Below the pieces are notes generated by a model. The model made no database searches, had not been told where the DNA came from, and worked only from the letters and a program-made list of their open reading frames with translations. 64,000 bases of DNA, taken from assembly GCF_014873915.1 (NCBI RefSeq), contig NZ_JADBEJ010000004.1, positions 372,001-436,000 on the forward strand, read 5' to 3'. Below, piece by piece: positions 51,595-64,000 of this stretch. The stretch comes from Amycolatopsis roodepoortensis. Lineage in GTDB: Bacteria; Actinomycetota; Actinomycetes; Mycobacteriales; Pseudonocardiaceae. The position numbers and the translations under genes are program-made. Every line of letters begins with the position of its first letter. Position 1 is the stretch's first letter.

Positions 51595-53092
51595 CGACTC
51601 GCTCGACGATCAGTTCGCGCACGCGCTTGGCGTCGGCCTGGCCCTTGGTGGCCTTCATGACCGCGCCGACGATCGCCCCGGCCGCGGCCACCTTGCCGCC
51701 GCGGATCTTGTCGGCGACGTCGGGCTGCGCGGCCAGCGCCTCGTCGACCGCCGCGATGAGCGCGGAGTCGTCGGAGACGACCTTCAGGCCGCGCTTCTCG
51801 ACGACCTCGGACGGCGAACCCTCGCCGGCGAGCACGCCCTGCACGACCTCCTTGGCCAGCTTGTTGGTCAGCTCGCCGGCGTTGACCAGCGCGATGACCT
51901 CGGCCAGCTGCGCCGGGGTGATCGCCAGCTCGGCCAGCTCGATCTCGCGGGAGTTGGCCTCCTGCGCCAGCGTGTTGACCCACCAGCTGCGGGCCTCGTC
52001 CGGCGTCGCGCCCGCCTCGACGGTGGCGGCGACCAGGTCGACCGCGCCGACGTTGAGCAGGTCGCGCAGCGCCTCGTCGGTCAGGTTCCACTCCCGCTGG
52101 ATGCGCTTGCGGCGCTCCGACGGCATCTCCGGCAGCGTCTTGCGCAGCTCCTCGACCCATTCGCGCGACGGCGCGATCGGGACCAGGTCGGGCTCCGGGA
52201 AGTACCGGTAGTCCTCGGCGGTCTCCTTGGTGCGGCCCGGCGACGTGGTGCCGTCGGCCTCCTGGAAGTGCCGCGTCTCCTGCTTGATCGAACCGCCCTC
52301 GGCGAGGATCGCCGCCTGGCGGGTCATCTCGTAGCGCACGGCGCGCTCGACGCTGCGCAGCGAGTTGACGTTCTTGGTCTCGGTGCGCGTGCCGAATTCG
52401 GTCGCGTCCTTGGCCATCAGCGAGACGTTCGCGTCGCAGCGCAGGGAACCCTGGTCCATGCGGACGTCGGAGACGTCCAGCGCGCGCAGCAGATCCCGCA
52501 GGGCGCTCACGTACGCGCGGGCGACCTCGGGGGCGCGGCCGCCGGTGTGCTCGATCGTCTTGGTGACGATCTCGATCAGCGGCACGCCGGCGCGGTTGTA
52601 GTCGAGCAGCGAGTGCTCGGCGCCGTGGATCCGCCCGGTGGCACCGCCGACGTGCAGCGACTTGCCGGTGTCCTCCTCCATGTGCGCGCGCTCGATCTCC
52701 ACGCGCACGACCTCGCCGTCGTCCAGCGTCACGTCGAGGTAGCCGTTGAAGGCGATCGGCTCGTCGTACTGCGAGGTCTGGAAGTTCTTCGGCATGTCCG
52801 GGTAGAAGTAGTTCTTCCGGGCGAACCGGCACCATTCCGCGATCTCGCAGTTGAGCGCGAGACCGATGCGGATCGCGCCCTCGACCGCCTTGCCGTTCAC
52901 GACCGGCAGCGAACCGGGCAGGCCGAGGCAGGTCGGGCACACCTTGGTGTTCGGCTCGCCGCCGAACTCGTTGGCGCAGCCGCAGAACATCTTGGTGTTC
53001 GTGTTCAGCTCGACGTGCACCTCGAGGCCCAGCACCGGGTCGAACCGCTCGATGACGTCGGCGTAGTCCATCAACTCAACCACGGCGGTCAC
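51587..53092 (-). CDS. gatB: Glu-tRNA(Gln)/Asp-tRNA(Asn) amidotransferase subunit B
   Basis: A 501-residue protein. It binds mischarged tRNA and, with GatA and GatC, converts Glu-tRNA(Gln) or Asp-tRNA(Asn) to the amide. The start segment is [20 protein letters not shown] with zinc-binding cysteines in MFCGCANEF and [11 protein letters not shown]. Further motifs are [23 protein letters not shown]-type [13 protein letters not shown], and [11 protein letters not shown]; the C-terminal YqeY-like tail has [23 protein letters not shown] 53092 overlaps the gatA stop as GTGA with GGAGG upstream. Confidence 0.97.
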   Translation of the reverse strand: MTAVVELMDYADVIERFDPVLGLEVHVELNTNTKMFCGCANEFGGEPNTKVCPTCLGLPGSLPVVNGKAVEGAIRIGLALNCEIAEWCRFARKNYFYPDMPKNFQTSQYDEPIAFNGYLDVTLDDGEVVRVEIERAHMEEDTGKSLHVGGATGRIHGAEHSLLDYNRAGVPLIEIVTKTIEHTGGRAPEVARAYVSALRDLLRALDVSDVRMDQGSLRCDANVSLMAKDATEFGTRTETKNVNSLRSVERAVRYEMTRQAAILAEGGSIKQETRHFQEADGTTSPGRTKETAEDYRYFPEPDLVPIAPSREWVEELRKTLPEMPSERRKRIQREWNLTDEALRDLLNVGAVDLVAATVEAGATPDEARSWWVNTLAQEANSREIELAELAITPAQLAEVIALVNAGELTNKLAKEVVQGVLAGEGSPSEVVEKRGLKVVSDDSALIAAVDEALAAQPDVADKIRGGKVAAAGAIVGAVMKATKGQADAKRVRELIVERVGA

Positions 53093-54606
53093 TTCTTTCC
53101 TCCCAGCTCCGGAACCTCGTGCACCAGCGAGCCACCGTTGGCGGCGTCGCGTGCGACCTCGTAGGCGGCGCCGACGCGGTACAGCCGGTCGTCGGCCATC
53201 GCGGGGGCCATGATCTGGAGGCCGACCGGCAGGCCGTCCTCATGCGACAGTCCACTCGGGACACTCATCGCGGCGTTGCCGGCGAGGTTCGACGGGATGG
53301 TGCACAGGTCCGCCAGGTACATCGCCATCGGGTCGTCGACGCGCTCGCCGATCTTGAACGCGGTGGTCGGCGTGGTCGGCGAGACCAGCACGTCCACCTT
53401 TTCGTACGCGGCCTCGAAGTCGCGCGTGATGAGCGTGCGGACCTTCTGCGCCGAGCCGTAGTAGGCGTCGTAGTAGCCCGAGGAAAGCGCGTACGTGCCG
53501 AGCATGATGCGGCGCTTGACCTCGGGGCCGAAGCCCTTCTCGCGGGTGAGCGACATGACCTCTTCGGCGCTGTGCTCGCCGTCGTCGGACACGCGCAGGC
53601 CGTAGCGCATGGCGTCGAACCGGGCGAGGTTCGACGAGCACTCGCTCGGCGCGATCAGGTAGTAGGCGGGCAGCGCGTAGGTGAAGTTCGGGCACGAGAC
53701 CTCGACGACCTCGGCGCCGAGCGCGCGCAGCTGCTCGACGGCGGCCTCGAACGACCGCAACACGCCCGGCTGGTAGCCGTCGCCGGCGAATTCCTTCACC
53801 ACGCCGACGCGGACGCCCTTGAGGTCACCGGTCAGGCCCTGGCGGGCCGCGGCGACCACCGGCGGGACCGGCGCGTCGATCGAGGTCGAGTCCATCGGGT
53901 CGTACCCGGCGATGACCTCGTGCAGCAGGGCGGCGTCGAGCACCGTCCGCGCGCACGGACCGGCCTGGTCGAGCGAGGAGGAGAAGGCGACGAGACCGTA
54001 GCGGGAGACACCGCCGTACGTCGGCTTCACGCCGACGGTGCCGGTGACCGCGCCGGGCTGGCGGATCGAGCCACCGGTGTCGGTGCCGATCGCGATCGCG
54101 GCCTCGAACGCCGCGATGGACGCCGAGGAACCACCGCCGGAACCGCCCGGGATGCGGGCGTGGTCCCACGGGTTGTGCGTCGGGCCGAACGCGGAGTTCT
54201 CCGTGGAGGAGCCCATCGCGAACTCGTCCATGTTGGTCTTGCCGAGCACCACGACACCGGCCTCGCGCAGCTTGCGCGTCACGGTGGCGTCGTACGGCGG
54301 GAGCCAGTTCTCCAGGGTCTTCGAACCGACCGTGGTCGGGATGCCCTTGGTGGTCAGCACGTCCTTGAGCGCCAGCGGGACACCGGCGAGCGCGGACTTC
54401 GGCGCGTTGCCGCCGGCGACGTCGGCGTCCACCGCGCGGGCGGCTTCGAGCGCGCCCTCGGTGTCGACGTGCAGGAACGCGTGGATGTGGTCGTCGACCT
54501 CGGCGATCCGGTCCAGGTGGGCCTGGGTGACCTCGACGGCCGACACCTCACGGGACTGGATCTTCTCCGCCAACTCGGCGGCGGTGAGCTTGATGAGTTC
54601 GGTCAC
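53089..54606 (-). CDS. gatA: Glu-tRNA(Gln)/Asp-tRNA(Asn) amidotransferase subunit A
   Basis: A 505-residue amidase-signature enzyme that releases ammonia from glutamine. The Ser-cisSer-Lys triad is visible: Lys in [15 protein letters not shown], then [20 protein letters not shown] and [20 protein letters not shown]. The start GTG 54606 overlaps gatC as GTGA; the end overlaps gatB. It would deliver ammonia to GatB by a tunnel. Gene order gatC-gatA-gatB is usual in actinomycetes. Confidence 0.97.
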   Translation of the reverse strand: MTELIKLTAAELAEKIQSREVSAVEVTQAHLDRIAEVDDHIHAFLHVDTEGALEAARAVDADVAGGNAPKSALAGVPLALKDVLTTKGIPTTVGSKTLENWLPPYDATVTRKLREAGVVVLGKTNMDEFAMGSSTENSAFGPTHNPWDHARIPGGSGGGSSASIAAFEAAIAIGTDTGGSIRQPGAVTGTVGVKPTYGGVSRYGLVAFSSSLDQAGPCARTVLDAALLHEVIAGYDPMDSTSIDAPVPPVVAAARQGLTGDLKGVRVGVVKEFAGDGYQPGVLRSFEAAVEQLRALGAEVVEVSCPNFTYALPAYYLIAPSECSSNLARFDAMRYGLRVSDDGEHSAEEVMSLTREKGFGPEVKRRIMLGTYALSSGYYDAYYGSAQKVRTLITRDFEAAYEKVDVLVSPTTPTTAFKIGERVDDPMAMYLADLCTIPSNLAGNAAMSVPSGLSHEDGLPVGLQIMAPAMADDRLYRVGAAYEVARDAANGGSLVHEVPELGGKK

Positions 54607-54902
54607 TGTTCTTCTCCCAGAATCCGCGGCACCCGGAAACGACCCTCTTCGCTGGCCGGCGCACCGGCCAGCGCCTGCTGCTGGGTCAGCCCCGGTCGGA
54701 CCGTGTCCTCACGGAACACGTTGGTCAGCGGCACGGCGTGCGACGTGGGCGGGACGTCCTCGCCTGCGACCTCGCTCACCTTGGCCACCGAGTCCAGGAT
54801 CTGGTCGAGCTGGCCTGCGAAGACGTCCAGCTCCTCTTCGGTGACGGCAAGCCTGGCCAGCTTGGCGAGGTGCGCGACCTCGTCGCGGGAAATGTTGGGC
54901 AC
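54603..54902 (-). CDS. gatC: Glu-tRNA(Gln)/Asp-tRNA(Asn) amidotransferase subunit C
   Basis: A 99-residue protein that stabilises GatA-GatB. GTG 54902 was chosen because GGGAG lies 8 bp upstream; the frame opens at 54950. The sequence [38 protein letters not shown] and [20 protein letters not shown] is typical of GatC. First gene of gatCAB; the preceding divergent region toward the ACT-domain gene is about 240 bp. Confidence 0.93.
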   Translation of the reverse strand: MPNISRDEVAHLAKLARLAVTEEELDVFAGQLDQILDSVAKVSEVAGEDVPPTSHAVPLTNVFREDTVRPGLTQQQALAGAPASEEGRFRVPRILGEEQ

Positions 54903-55146
54903 GCGGGTGACTCCCGGGGTGTGCTGTGCGGGTTCTGTCGGAAGCTGCAAGTCTATGGTGGCGGCGTCGGCGGACTCGACTGGGTTATGCCGCGGCCTGC
55001 GCTCCCATGTCGGGTAAGGAGTGCCTGGTTCGTTATCCCGCGCCCCGGACGTCGGTCCCCATTACCTCGTCCGGTCTGTCACAATCGGCGCCCGGCGTAG
55101 CGCGTTCCACGGCGAGGCTGGGACGCCTGAGGCGAGAGGGGCGCGT

Positions 55147-55800
55147 GTGTCGTTCCTGATCCGGGTCCAATTACCGGACACCCCGGGGACCCTCGGCGCG
55201 GTCGCCACCGCGCTCGGCACCGTCGGCGCCGACATCCTGAGCGTGGACGTGGTCGAACGCGGCGGCGGTGTCGCCGTCGACGACCTCGTCGTCGAAATCC
55301 CGTCCGGCAGGCTGCCGGACGCGCTCATCACCGCCGCCGAAAGCGTCGATGGGGTCGAGGTCGACGCCGTCCGCCCGTACGCCGGGGTGCTGGACACCCA
55401 TCGCGAGCTCGAACTGGTCGAGGAGATCGCCGCGAAGCCCGCCGCGGGGCTGGAGATCCTCGCCGAAGGGGTGCCGCGGATCATCCGGGCGGGCTGGGCC
55501 GTCGTCGTCGAGCACGCCGAGGACGGCGCGATCCGGCTCGCGTCGTCCAACGCCGCGCCCGAGACGCCGATCACCGACCTGCCGTGGCTGCCGCTGGAAC
55601 GCGCCACCATCCTCGACGCCGAGGAGGCCTGGGTGCCGGAGACGTGGAAGGAACTGGGGACCGAACTCGCGGCGACACCGCTGGGGAAGCCAGGGAAGGC
55701 ACTGCTGGTCGCCCGGCCCGGCGGGCCGAACTTCCGGGCCGCGGAGGTGGCGCGTTTGGCGCACTTCGCGGGGATCGTCGCCGTCGTGCTGGACAGCTGA
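55147..55800 (+). CDS. ACT-domain amino-acid-binding protein
   Basis: A 217-residue protein. GTG 55147 (MSFLIRVQLPDTPGTLGAVA) has GAGAGGGG upstream; the frame opens at 55021. The N-terminal ACT domain (TALGTVGADILSVDVVERGG) is followed by an uncharacterised domain (AAKPAAGLEILAEGVPRIIR, WAVVVEHAEDGAIRLASSN, ITDLPWLPLERATI). It may sense amino acid levels; it is divergent from gatCAB and could be coupled functionally to it. It ends at a long hairpin. Confidence 0.82.
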   Translation: MSFLIRVQLPDTPGTLGAVATALGTVGADILSVDVVERGGGVAVDDLVVEIPSGRLPDALITAAESVDGVEVDAVRPYAGVLDTHRELELVEEIAAKPAAGLEILAEGVPRIIRAGWAVVVEHAEDGAIRLASSNAAPETPITDLPWLPLERATILDAEEAWVPETWKELGTELAATPLGKPGKALLVARPGGPNFRAAEVARLAHFAGIVAVVLDS

Positions 55801-55804
55801 CCTT

Positions 55805-55880
55805 CGCGTTTCGTCCTCTGGATGTCATGAAAGGGCCGTTCAGGACATTTCGGCCTGAACGGCCCCTCTTTCATGACATC
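55805..55880. terminator. Hairpin after the ACT gene, preceded by CAGAGGAC-type motif
   Basis: GATGTCATGAAAGGGCCG and following bases (55821-55844) pair with 55854-55880, broken only by a 3-nt bulge. The 5' flank 55805-55826 is a reverse copy of the motif CAGAGGACNAAA. The hairpin lies between the ACT gene and the leftward GNAT genes and probably stops transcription from both sides. Confidence 0.7.
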
Positions 55881-55950
55881 CGCGAAGGGGTCAGCTCACG
55901 AGTCGAAGATCGCCTCGGCGCAAGCGCGGGACAGCTTCGCTCAGTCAGCG

Positions 55951-56078
55951 TTATTCGCGGGGCTCAAGCCACTTGCGGTCCGGGGGATCATCGCGCATCT
56001 CGCCCAGGTCCGCTTCCCAGCCCGCCCCTTCCAGCGCGAGGATGTCGGCGGTGGTGGTGATCGCCGTCGCCGAATTCA

Positions 56079-56079
<1 letters not shown>
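55951..56079 (-). CDS. 42-residue protein coupled to a GNAT gene, antitoxin-like
   Basis: ATG 56079 overlaps the GNAT stop as TGATG; the stop is TAA at 55951. The sequence begins MNSATAITTTADILALEGAG and then has WEADLGEMRDDPP and KWLEPRE. The piece ALEGAGWEADLGEMRDD resembles the C-terminal end of actinobacterial VapB-type antitoxins (GSGWEGDLDEMR), but there is no DNA-binding beta-alpha-alpha part. It could be a small real protein, or a decayed antitoxin. No toxin gene is adjacent on this side. Confidence 0.5.
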
Positions 56080-59401
<3,322 letters not shown>

Positions 59402-59423
59402 GACGGGCACGCTACCGCGCCGC

Positions 59424-60461
59424 TCACCAGCCTTCAGGCGGTTCGGTGAAAGCCTTGCCTGCCTCCCGGCTGAGCGTGAGCGCGCGGCGCATCCACTCGG
59501 GAGTGGCACCCGCCAGACCGCACGCCGGCGTCGGGACGACCCGTTCGGCGAGGATCTCGCGGCTGAAGCCCAGCCGGTCGACGAGTTTGAACACGGGCGT
59601 CACCACGTCGCGCAGCTCCACCGGGACACCAGGGTCGGTCGTGGGGACGAGGCCGAGCATCAGCGTCGTCCCGGAATCCAGCGCCTCGCCGATCTCGTCC
59701 AGCTGCGCGGGCGAAGCGCCCTTCAACAGGGTGAAATCGAAGGCGATCGCCTGCGCCCCCGCCGCGCGCAGCAACGGGATCGGCGGCTTTTCGGCGCAGC
59801 AGTGCACCGCGACCGGCTGACCGGTGACGCGTTCCGCCCCGGAGATCACCGTCGACAGCAGTTCGCGCGCCTCCGGGGCGGGCACGGCGGGAACGGTGCC
59901 GTAGCCGGACGCCGTCGGGAGATCGCCGGCGAGGACCGCGGGCAGCGACGGTTCGTCGAACTGGATCACCACCGGCGCGCCGATCCGCGACTTCAGTTCC
60001 GCGACGTGCCCGGCCAGTCCATCGAGCAGCGACGCGGCGAAATCGCGCAGTGCGCCCTTGTCGGTGAGGATCCGGTGCCCGCGCGGGAGCTCGACGTTCG
60101 CGGCGAGCGTCCACGGCCCGGCGACCTGGATCTTGAAGGCGGGCGGCGCGGCGCCCGCCTTCTCCCGCGCCTCCTGGACGGCGTCGAGGTCCCAGTTCAT
60201 CAGGTCGACCGCGCGGCGGTGGTCGTGTCCGGGACGGGCAGCGACCCGGTAACCACTCGGCACCACCTCGACCGCGAGGTCGACCAGCAGCGCCGCCGTC
60301 CGGCCGATCATGTCGGCACCGACGCCACGGGCGGGAAGTTCGGGCATACAGGGGAATTCGGGCAGTTCGCCGAACACGATCGAAGCGGCCTCGACCGGAT
60401 CGGTGCCGGGAAGGGAACCGATCGCGGTGGCCGCGCCAGGGGGCCAAGGTCGTTCGTTCAC
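59424..60461 (-). CDS. Methionine-synthase II-like (MetE C-terminal family) protein
   Basis: A 345-residue protein. GTG 60461 was chosen (MNERPWPPGAATAIGSLPGT), with GGGGAG 9 bp upstream. The metal-binding His-Cys pair lies in VAVHCCAEKPPIPLLRAAG and a second Cys in VVPTPACGLAGATPEW. The substrate-binding VIQFDEPSLPAVLAG is typical of the MetE C-terminal/UROD-like fold. It lacks the N-terminal MetE half, as in short actinobacterial paralogs found beside mnmA and ligA, so it may not be a true folate-dependent methionine synthase. Confidence 0.88.
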   Translation of the reverse strand: MNERPWPPGAATAIGSLPGTDPVEAASIVFGELPEFPCMPELPARGVGADMIGRTAALLVDLAVEVVPSGYRVAARPGHDHRRAVDLMNWDLDAVQEAREKAGAAPPAFKIQVAGPWTLAANVELPRGHRILTDKGALRDFAASLLDGLAGHVAELKSRIGAPVVIQFDEPSLPAVLAGDLPTASGYGTVPAVPAPEARELLSTVISGAERVTGQPVAVHCCAEKPPIPLLRAAGAQAIAFDFTLLKGASPAQLDEIGEALDSGTTLMLGLVPTTDPGVPVELRDVVTPVFKLVDRLGFSREILAERVVPTPACGLAGATPEWMRRALTLSREAGKAFTEPPEGW

Positions 60462-60581
60462 ACCCGGATTCTCCCCTTGGTCCGAGTGTGCGGGGAGGCG
60501 GGGCACGGGAGGACACGGACATTCGACGCAATTGCCGTCGACGAGCCCGAGACGGCACTGAGCGCATTACGCTGACCTGCC

Positions 60582-61391
60582 ATGACGAGCTCTCCACAGC
60601 CCGCCGGCTGGTATCCCGACCAGCAGAACCCCCGGGTGTACCGGTGGTGGGACGGGCAGGCCTGGACCGCGAACACGCGGCCGTCGCACGACGCCGAGAT
60701 GATCGAGCTGGATGTCGAAGGCGCGCACGACCCCGCCAAAATCCGGGCGCAGGCGGCGAGGGGCACCCAAGGCCGCGGCGGCGGGGCCGTCGGCGGCGGG
60801 ACGCTGTTCTCCGAACCCGTGCTGGTGGTCAACCAGCGCGCGAAACTCATCGAGATGGCCAACGAGTTCGGCGTGTTCGACCAGAACGGCAACCGCCTCG
60901 GCGGCGTCGTCCAGGTCGGGCAGAGCACGCTGAAGAAGGCCATCCGGCTGCTCACGAACTACGACCAGTTCCTGACCCACCGCTTCGAGATCCGCGACGC
61001 GAACCACAGCACCGTGCTGAAGGTGACGCGGCCGGCGAAGGTGTTCAAATCCCGGTTCCTGGTGACGAAGGCCGACGACTCCCCGATCGGCGAGATCGTG
61101 CAGGAGAACGTCTTCGGCAAGATCCGGCTGGGTTTCGTGGTCGACGGGCGGAAGGTCGGCGGGATCTTCGCGGAGAACTGGCGGGCGTGGAACTTCGCGA
61201 TCAAGGACGAGGCGGACGTCGAGATCGCGCGGATCACGAAGACCTGGGGCGGTTTCGTGAAGGCCGCGTTCACCACCGCCGACAACTACGTCGTCGAGAT
61301 CCACCGGCCGCTGCGGGACCCGCTGGCGTCGATGGTGGTGGCCTCGGCGCTGACCATCGACACGGCGCTGAAGCAGGACGACAAGGGCTGA
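60582..61391 (+). CDS. Phospholipid-scramblase-related protein with DUF2510 start
   Basis: A 269-residue protein. The N-terminus has PAGWYPDQQNPRVYRWWDGQ, a DUF2510 membrane-related motif. The following domain VNQRAKLIEMANEFGVFDQN, RFEIRDANHSTVLKVTRPAK and FVVDGRKVGGIFAENWRAWN has the LURP/scramblase tubby-like fold. A TACGCT box 8 bp before ATG 60582 suggests a leaderless mRNA. It is divergent from the MetE-like gene. Function is not known. Confidence 0.85.
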   Translation: MTSSPQPAGWYPDQQNPRVYRWWDGQAWTANTRPSHDAEMIELDVEGAHDPAKIRAQAARGTQGRGGGAVGGGTLFSEPVLVVNQRAKLIEMANEFGVFDQNGNRLGGVVQVGQSTLKKAIRLLTNYDQFLTHRFEIRDANHSTVLKVTRPAKVFKSRFLVTKADDSPIGEIVQENVFGKIRLGFVVDGRKVGGIFAENWRAWNFAIKDEADVEIARITKTWGGFVKAAFTTADNYVVEIHRPLRDPLASMVVASALTIDTALKQDDKG

Positions 61392-61509
61392 GCTGTCTCC
61401 CACGAGTGACCGGGGTCTCACACTCCTGAAGTGGACACTCGGCTTCCGGCGGCACAAAGTGGAGTGACTGGGGCGGCACGCTGGAGTGCGTCCGGGACGG
61501 AGGGTCACC

Positions 61510-62547
61510 ATGGAGCCGTTGCCCGAAGACGGCGAACGGGACTGGGCCGAGCCAGGCGTCTACACGGTCACGCCCGGCGTCCACCGGATCCCGCTCCCCC
61601 TGCCGCACGACGCGTTGCGCGCGGTCAACGTCTACGTCGTCACCGACGGGACCCGCCTGGTCCTCGTGGACTCGGGCTGGGCGCTGGAGCCGGCCCGCGA
61701 GCGGCTCGCGCGCGGGTTGAAGGCGCTCGGCGCCGATCTCGGGGACATCGACGAATTCCTGATCACCCACGTGCATCGCGATCACTACACCCTCGCCGTC
61801 GAACTGCGCCGCGAATTCGGCGGCACGCTCGGGCTCGGGAAACGGGAGGAGCCGTCGCTGGTCCGCTCCGGCGCCCCGGACCGCTTTCCGATGGAGGCGC
61901 AGGTCAGCCTGCTGGAACGCTGCGGCGCGGGGCCGGTCGTCGAGGAACTGGCCAAGGCCTTCGGCGGTGTCCGGCACACCGAGGCGCATCTGTGGGAACA
62001 GCCCGACGAGTGGCTCGTCCCCGGCAAACGCCAGATCGTGCCCGGCCGCGAGTTCGACATCGTGCACACGCCCGGCCACACCGACGGGCATGTCGTCTTC
62101 GTCGACGACGAGGCCGGGCTGGTGTTCTCCGGCGACCACGTGCTGCCGCACATCACGCCGTCCATCGGCTTCCAGCCGGTGCCCACGGAGCTGCCGCTGA
62201 GCGACTACCTCGACTCCCTCCGCCTGGTTCGCGAGATGCCGGACCGGCGCATGCTCCCCGCGCACGGGCCGGTCACCGGCAGCGTCCACGCCCGCGTCGA
62301 CGAGCTGCTGGAGCACCACCGGGACCGGCTCGAAGTCATGGGCGCCGAGATCACCGCGGAAGTCACGACCGCGTACGAGGTCGCGCTGCGGCTGGGCTGG
62401 ACGCGAAGGCAGCGCAAACTTCCCGACATGGACCCGTTCAACCAGATGCTCGCCGTCCTCGAGACCGGTTCGCATCTGGATCTGCTGGTGGCCCAAGGGA
62501 AACTCACCGCGACCGAGACCGACGGGGTGCGACACTACGCCTCATGA
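61510..62547 (+). CDS. Metallo-beta-lactamase-fold hydrolase
   Basis: A 345-residue protein. ATG 61510 has GGAGG 8 bp upstream; the frame opens at 61486. The metal motif is FLITHVHRDHYTLAVELRRE (HxHxDH), followed by IVHTPGHTDGHVVFVDDEAG and LVFSGDHVLPH, then the C-terminal AHGPVTGSV. Such enzymes hydrolyse thioesters or related substrates. A C-terminal helical domain (VTTAYEVALRLGWTRRQRKL) is typical of the PaaB/LACTB2-like subfamily. Overlaps the next GNAT gene as ATGA. Confidence 0.92.
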   Translation: MEPLPEDGERDWAEPGVYTVTPGVHRIPLPLPHDALRAVNVYVVTDGTRLVLVDSGWALEPARERLARGLKALGADLGDIDEFLITHVHRDHYTLAVELRREFGGTLGLGKREEPSLVRSGAPDRFPMEAQVSLLERCGAGPVVEELAKAFGGVRHTEAHLWEQPDEWLVPGKRQIVPGREFDIVHTPGHTDGHVVFVDDEAGLVFSGDHVLPHITPSIGFQPVPTELPLSDYLDSLRLVREMPDRRMLPAHGPVTGSVHARVDELLEHHRDRLEVMGAEITAEVTTAYEVALRLGWTRRQRKLPDMDPFNQMLAVLETGSHLDLLVAQGKLTATETDGVRHYAS

Positions 62548-62987
62548 TCATCCGTGAAGCGCGGCGGGAAGACGTCGCGGCGATCGTCGGGATGCTCGCC
62601 GACGACCAGATCGGCAGCACCCGTGATTCGGCCGACGACCTGACGCCGTACCTGAAGGCCTTCGAGCAGATCGACGCCGATCCGGCGCAACTGCTGATCG
62701 TCGCCGACGACGGCGGGGAGGCCGTCGGCACGCTCCAGCTGTCGATCATCCCCGGCCTGGCGAGGAAAGGCGCGCTGCGCGGGCAGATCGAGGCCGTCCG
62801 GGTGCGGGCGAGCCATCGCGGCTCCGGCCTCGGCGGCGAGCTGATGCGGTGGGCGATCGACGAATCACGGCGGCGGGGCTGCGCCCTCGTCCAGCTGACG
62901 TCGGACGTGAAACGCGAAGACGCGCACCGGTTCTACGAACGCCTCGGTTTCGAGGCCACGCACACCGGCTTCAAGCTGAAGTTCTAG
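62544..62987 (+). CDS. GNAT-family N-acetyltransferase
   Basis: A 147-residue protein coupled to the MBL gene as ATGA. The acetyl-CoA segment is [20 protein letters not shown] and the end is [20 protein letters not shown]. The substrate is unknown. Its TAG stop shares CTAG (62984-62987) with the opposing mnmA stop, so the two convergent genes overlap by 4 bp. Confidence 0.92.
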   Translation: MIIREARREDVAAIVGMLADDQIGSTRDSADDLTPYLKAFEQIDADPAQLLIVADDGGEAVGTLQLSIIPGLARKGALRGQIEAVRVRASHRGSGLGGELMRWAIDESRRRGCALVQLTSDVKREDAHRFYERLGFEATHTGFKLKF

Positions 62988-64000
62988 CGAGTCCCTGAGA
63001 TCTTCGCACTGCCGAGCACGAGGTCGCCTTCGGCGGCATCGGTGCGGTACAGCACGACGACCTGCCCCGGAGCGACGCCGCGCAGCGGCTCACGCAGCTG
63101 GATGCTCACCGAGTCGCCGGAAGCCTCCGCGACGGCCTCGACGATCCCGCCGTGCGCGCGCACCTGGACGACGCATTCGGTCGGTCCGTCCAGTGGCCGC
63201 TCGCTCGGCCAGATCGGGCGGTCCGCCTCGATCACGTTCACGCCGAGGTCCCGCGCGGAACCAACCTTCACCGTGCCCGAAACGGGCTCCAGCGAGAGCA
63301 CGTAGCGCGGCCGCCCGTCCGGCGCCGGCGCCTCGATGCCGAGCCCCTTGCGCTGGCCGACGGTGAAACCGTGCACGCCGGTGTGCTCGCCGAGCACCGC
63401 GCCGGTCTCGGCGTCGACGAGCTGCCCGGGACGCTGGCCGAGCCGCTTCTCCAGGAAGCTCTTCGTGTCCCCGTCCGGGATGAAGCAGATGTCGTGGCTG
63501 TCCGGCTTCTTGGCCACCGACAGGCCGCGGCTCGCGGCCTCGGCGCGCACGTCGGTCTTCCACGAGTCGCCCAGCGGGAACAGCGAATGCCGCAGCTGCT
63601 CCGGGGTGAGCGAAGCCAGCACGTACGACTGGTCCTTGCCCGTGTCGACGCTGCGCCGCAGCTCCGGCACACCGTCCACAAGGGACAGACGGGCGTAGTG
63701 CCCGGTGGCGACGGCGTCGAAGCCGAGCGCCATCGCCTTGTCCAGCAGCGCCTCGAACTTGATCTTCTCGTTGCAGGTGACGCACGGGTTGGGCGTCCGG
63801 CCCGCGGCGTACTCGCCGACGAAGGTCTCGATGACCTCTTCGGTGAAGCGCTCGGCGAAGTCCCAGATGTAGAAGGGGATGCCGAGGATGTCGGCCGCGC
63901 GCCGCGCGTCGCCGGAGTCCTCGATCGTGCAACAGCCGCGGGATCCCGTGCGCAGCGTGCCGGGCTTCGCCGACAGCGCCAGGTGCACCCCGACGACCTC
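62984..64000 (-). CDS. mnmA: tRNA 2-thiouridine(34) synthase, 3' part
   Basis: At least 338 residues, N-terminus beyond the window (the frame stays open at 64000, reading [16 protein letters not shown]). MnmA thiolates the wobble uridine of tRNA for Lys, Glu and Gln. Signatures: [20 protein letters not shown], the first active-site Cys in [48 protein letters not shown] and [15 protein letters not shown]; the C-terminal domain is complete. The PP-loop near the N-terminus is not visible here. It leads into the MetE-like and ligA group on the same strand. Confidence 0.97.
   Translation of the reverse strand, partial: EVVGVHLALSAKPGTLRTGSRGCCTIEDSGDARRAADILGIPFYIWDFAERFTEEVIETFVGEYAAGRTPNPCVTCNEKIKFEALLDKAMALGFDAVATGHYARLSLVDGVPELRRSVDTGKDQSYVLASLTPEQLRHSLFPLGDSWKTDVRAEAASRGLSVAKKPDSHDICFIPDGDTKSFLEKRLGQRPGQLVDAETGAVLGEHTGVHGFTVGQRKGLGIEAPAPDGRPRYVLSLEPVSGTVKVGSARDLGVNVIEADRPIWPSERPLDGPTECVVQVRAHGGIVEAVAEASGDSVSIQLREPLRGVAPGQVVVLYRTDAAEGDLVLGSAKISGTR

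Overview
The window is about 70 percent GC with strong third-position GC bias. It carries actinobacterial signatures: DUF397, LLM-class flavin oxidoreductases, GTG/TTG starts and TANNNT -10 boxes placed just upstream of start codons. The gene set (gatCAB, ligA, mnmA, ilvBNC, serA, leuB, cimA) and the intergenic hairpin families suggest Pseudonocardiaceae, probably Amycolatopsis. That genus call is inference; no database was available.

Region 1 (1 to about 18.9 kb) is most of an integrative conjugative element whose left end lies outside the window. A long leftward transfer operon starts at 16376. It encodes a sigma-like regulator, a small acidic/basic protein, a TcpC-like protein, a small pilin-like membrane protein, a TcpE-like protein, a VirB4-like ATPase, a VirB6/TrbL-like channel protein and a transglycosylase/NlpC-P60 cell-wall hydrolase. 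After a rightward cargo gene at 7164 it continues with a one-pass membrane protein, a TraG/VirD4-like ATPase, a replication-relaxation winged-helix protein, a ParB-like protein, a cysteine-rich DUF4417 protein and two unknown genes. Many neighbours overlap as ATGA or TGATG. Rightward from 16807 come an 83-residue protein and a large serine recombinase whose frame runs into a tRNA-Glu gene. The 430-bp control region between the two arms holds a helix-phased cluster of CGAGAC motifs.

Region 2 (18.9 to 31.2 kb) is chromosome: tRNA-Glu and tRNA-Gln, a HAD phosphatase, a FAD monooxygenase, a FAH-family enzyme, citramalate synthase with an isoleucine-codon attenuator, leuB, a 1134-residue secreted subtilase and serA.

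Region 3 (31.2 to 38.9 kb) looks like accessory DNA placed between serA and ilvC: a TetR regulator with its operator inside the divergent LLM-oxidoreductase promoter, two LLM enzymes, an ankyrin protein, a quinone-reductase-like MDR, an ArsR-type regulator, two unknown secreted proteins and a DUF397 protein.

Region 4 (38.9 to 45.1 kb) is the branched-chain amino-acid block: ilvB-ilvN-ilvC behind a leader-peptide attenuator, a small PH-domain membrane protein, and ilvD.

Region 5 (45.1 to 64 kb) is a mix of housekeeping and accessory genes: DoxX, DUF72, a 2-hydroxyacid dehydrogenase, a sugar-dehydrogenase-like lipoprotein, a secreted hydrolase with an operator inside its promoter, a cupin with a LacI-type operator, gatC-gatA-gatB, an ACT-domain protein, a GNAT gene coupled to a 42-residue ORF, ligA, a MetE-C-like protein, a scramblase-like protein, an MBL hydrolase, a second GNAT and the 3' part of mnmA.

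Intergenic DNA is rich in nested palindromes (hairpin arms that are themselves palindromic), in a recurring CAGAGGACTAAA motif, and in a 3 x 21-bp tandem repeat.
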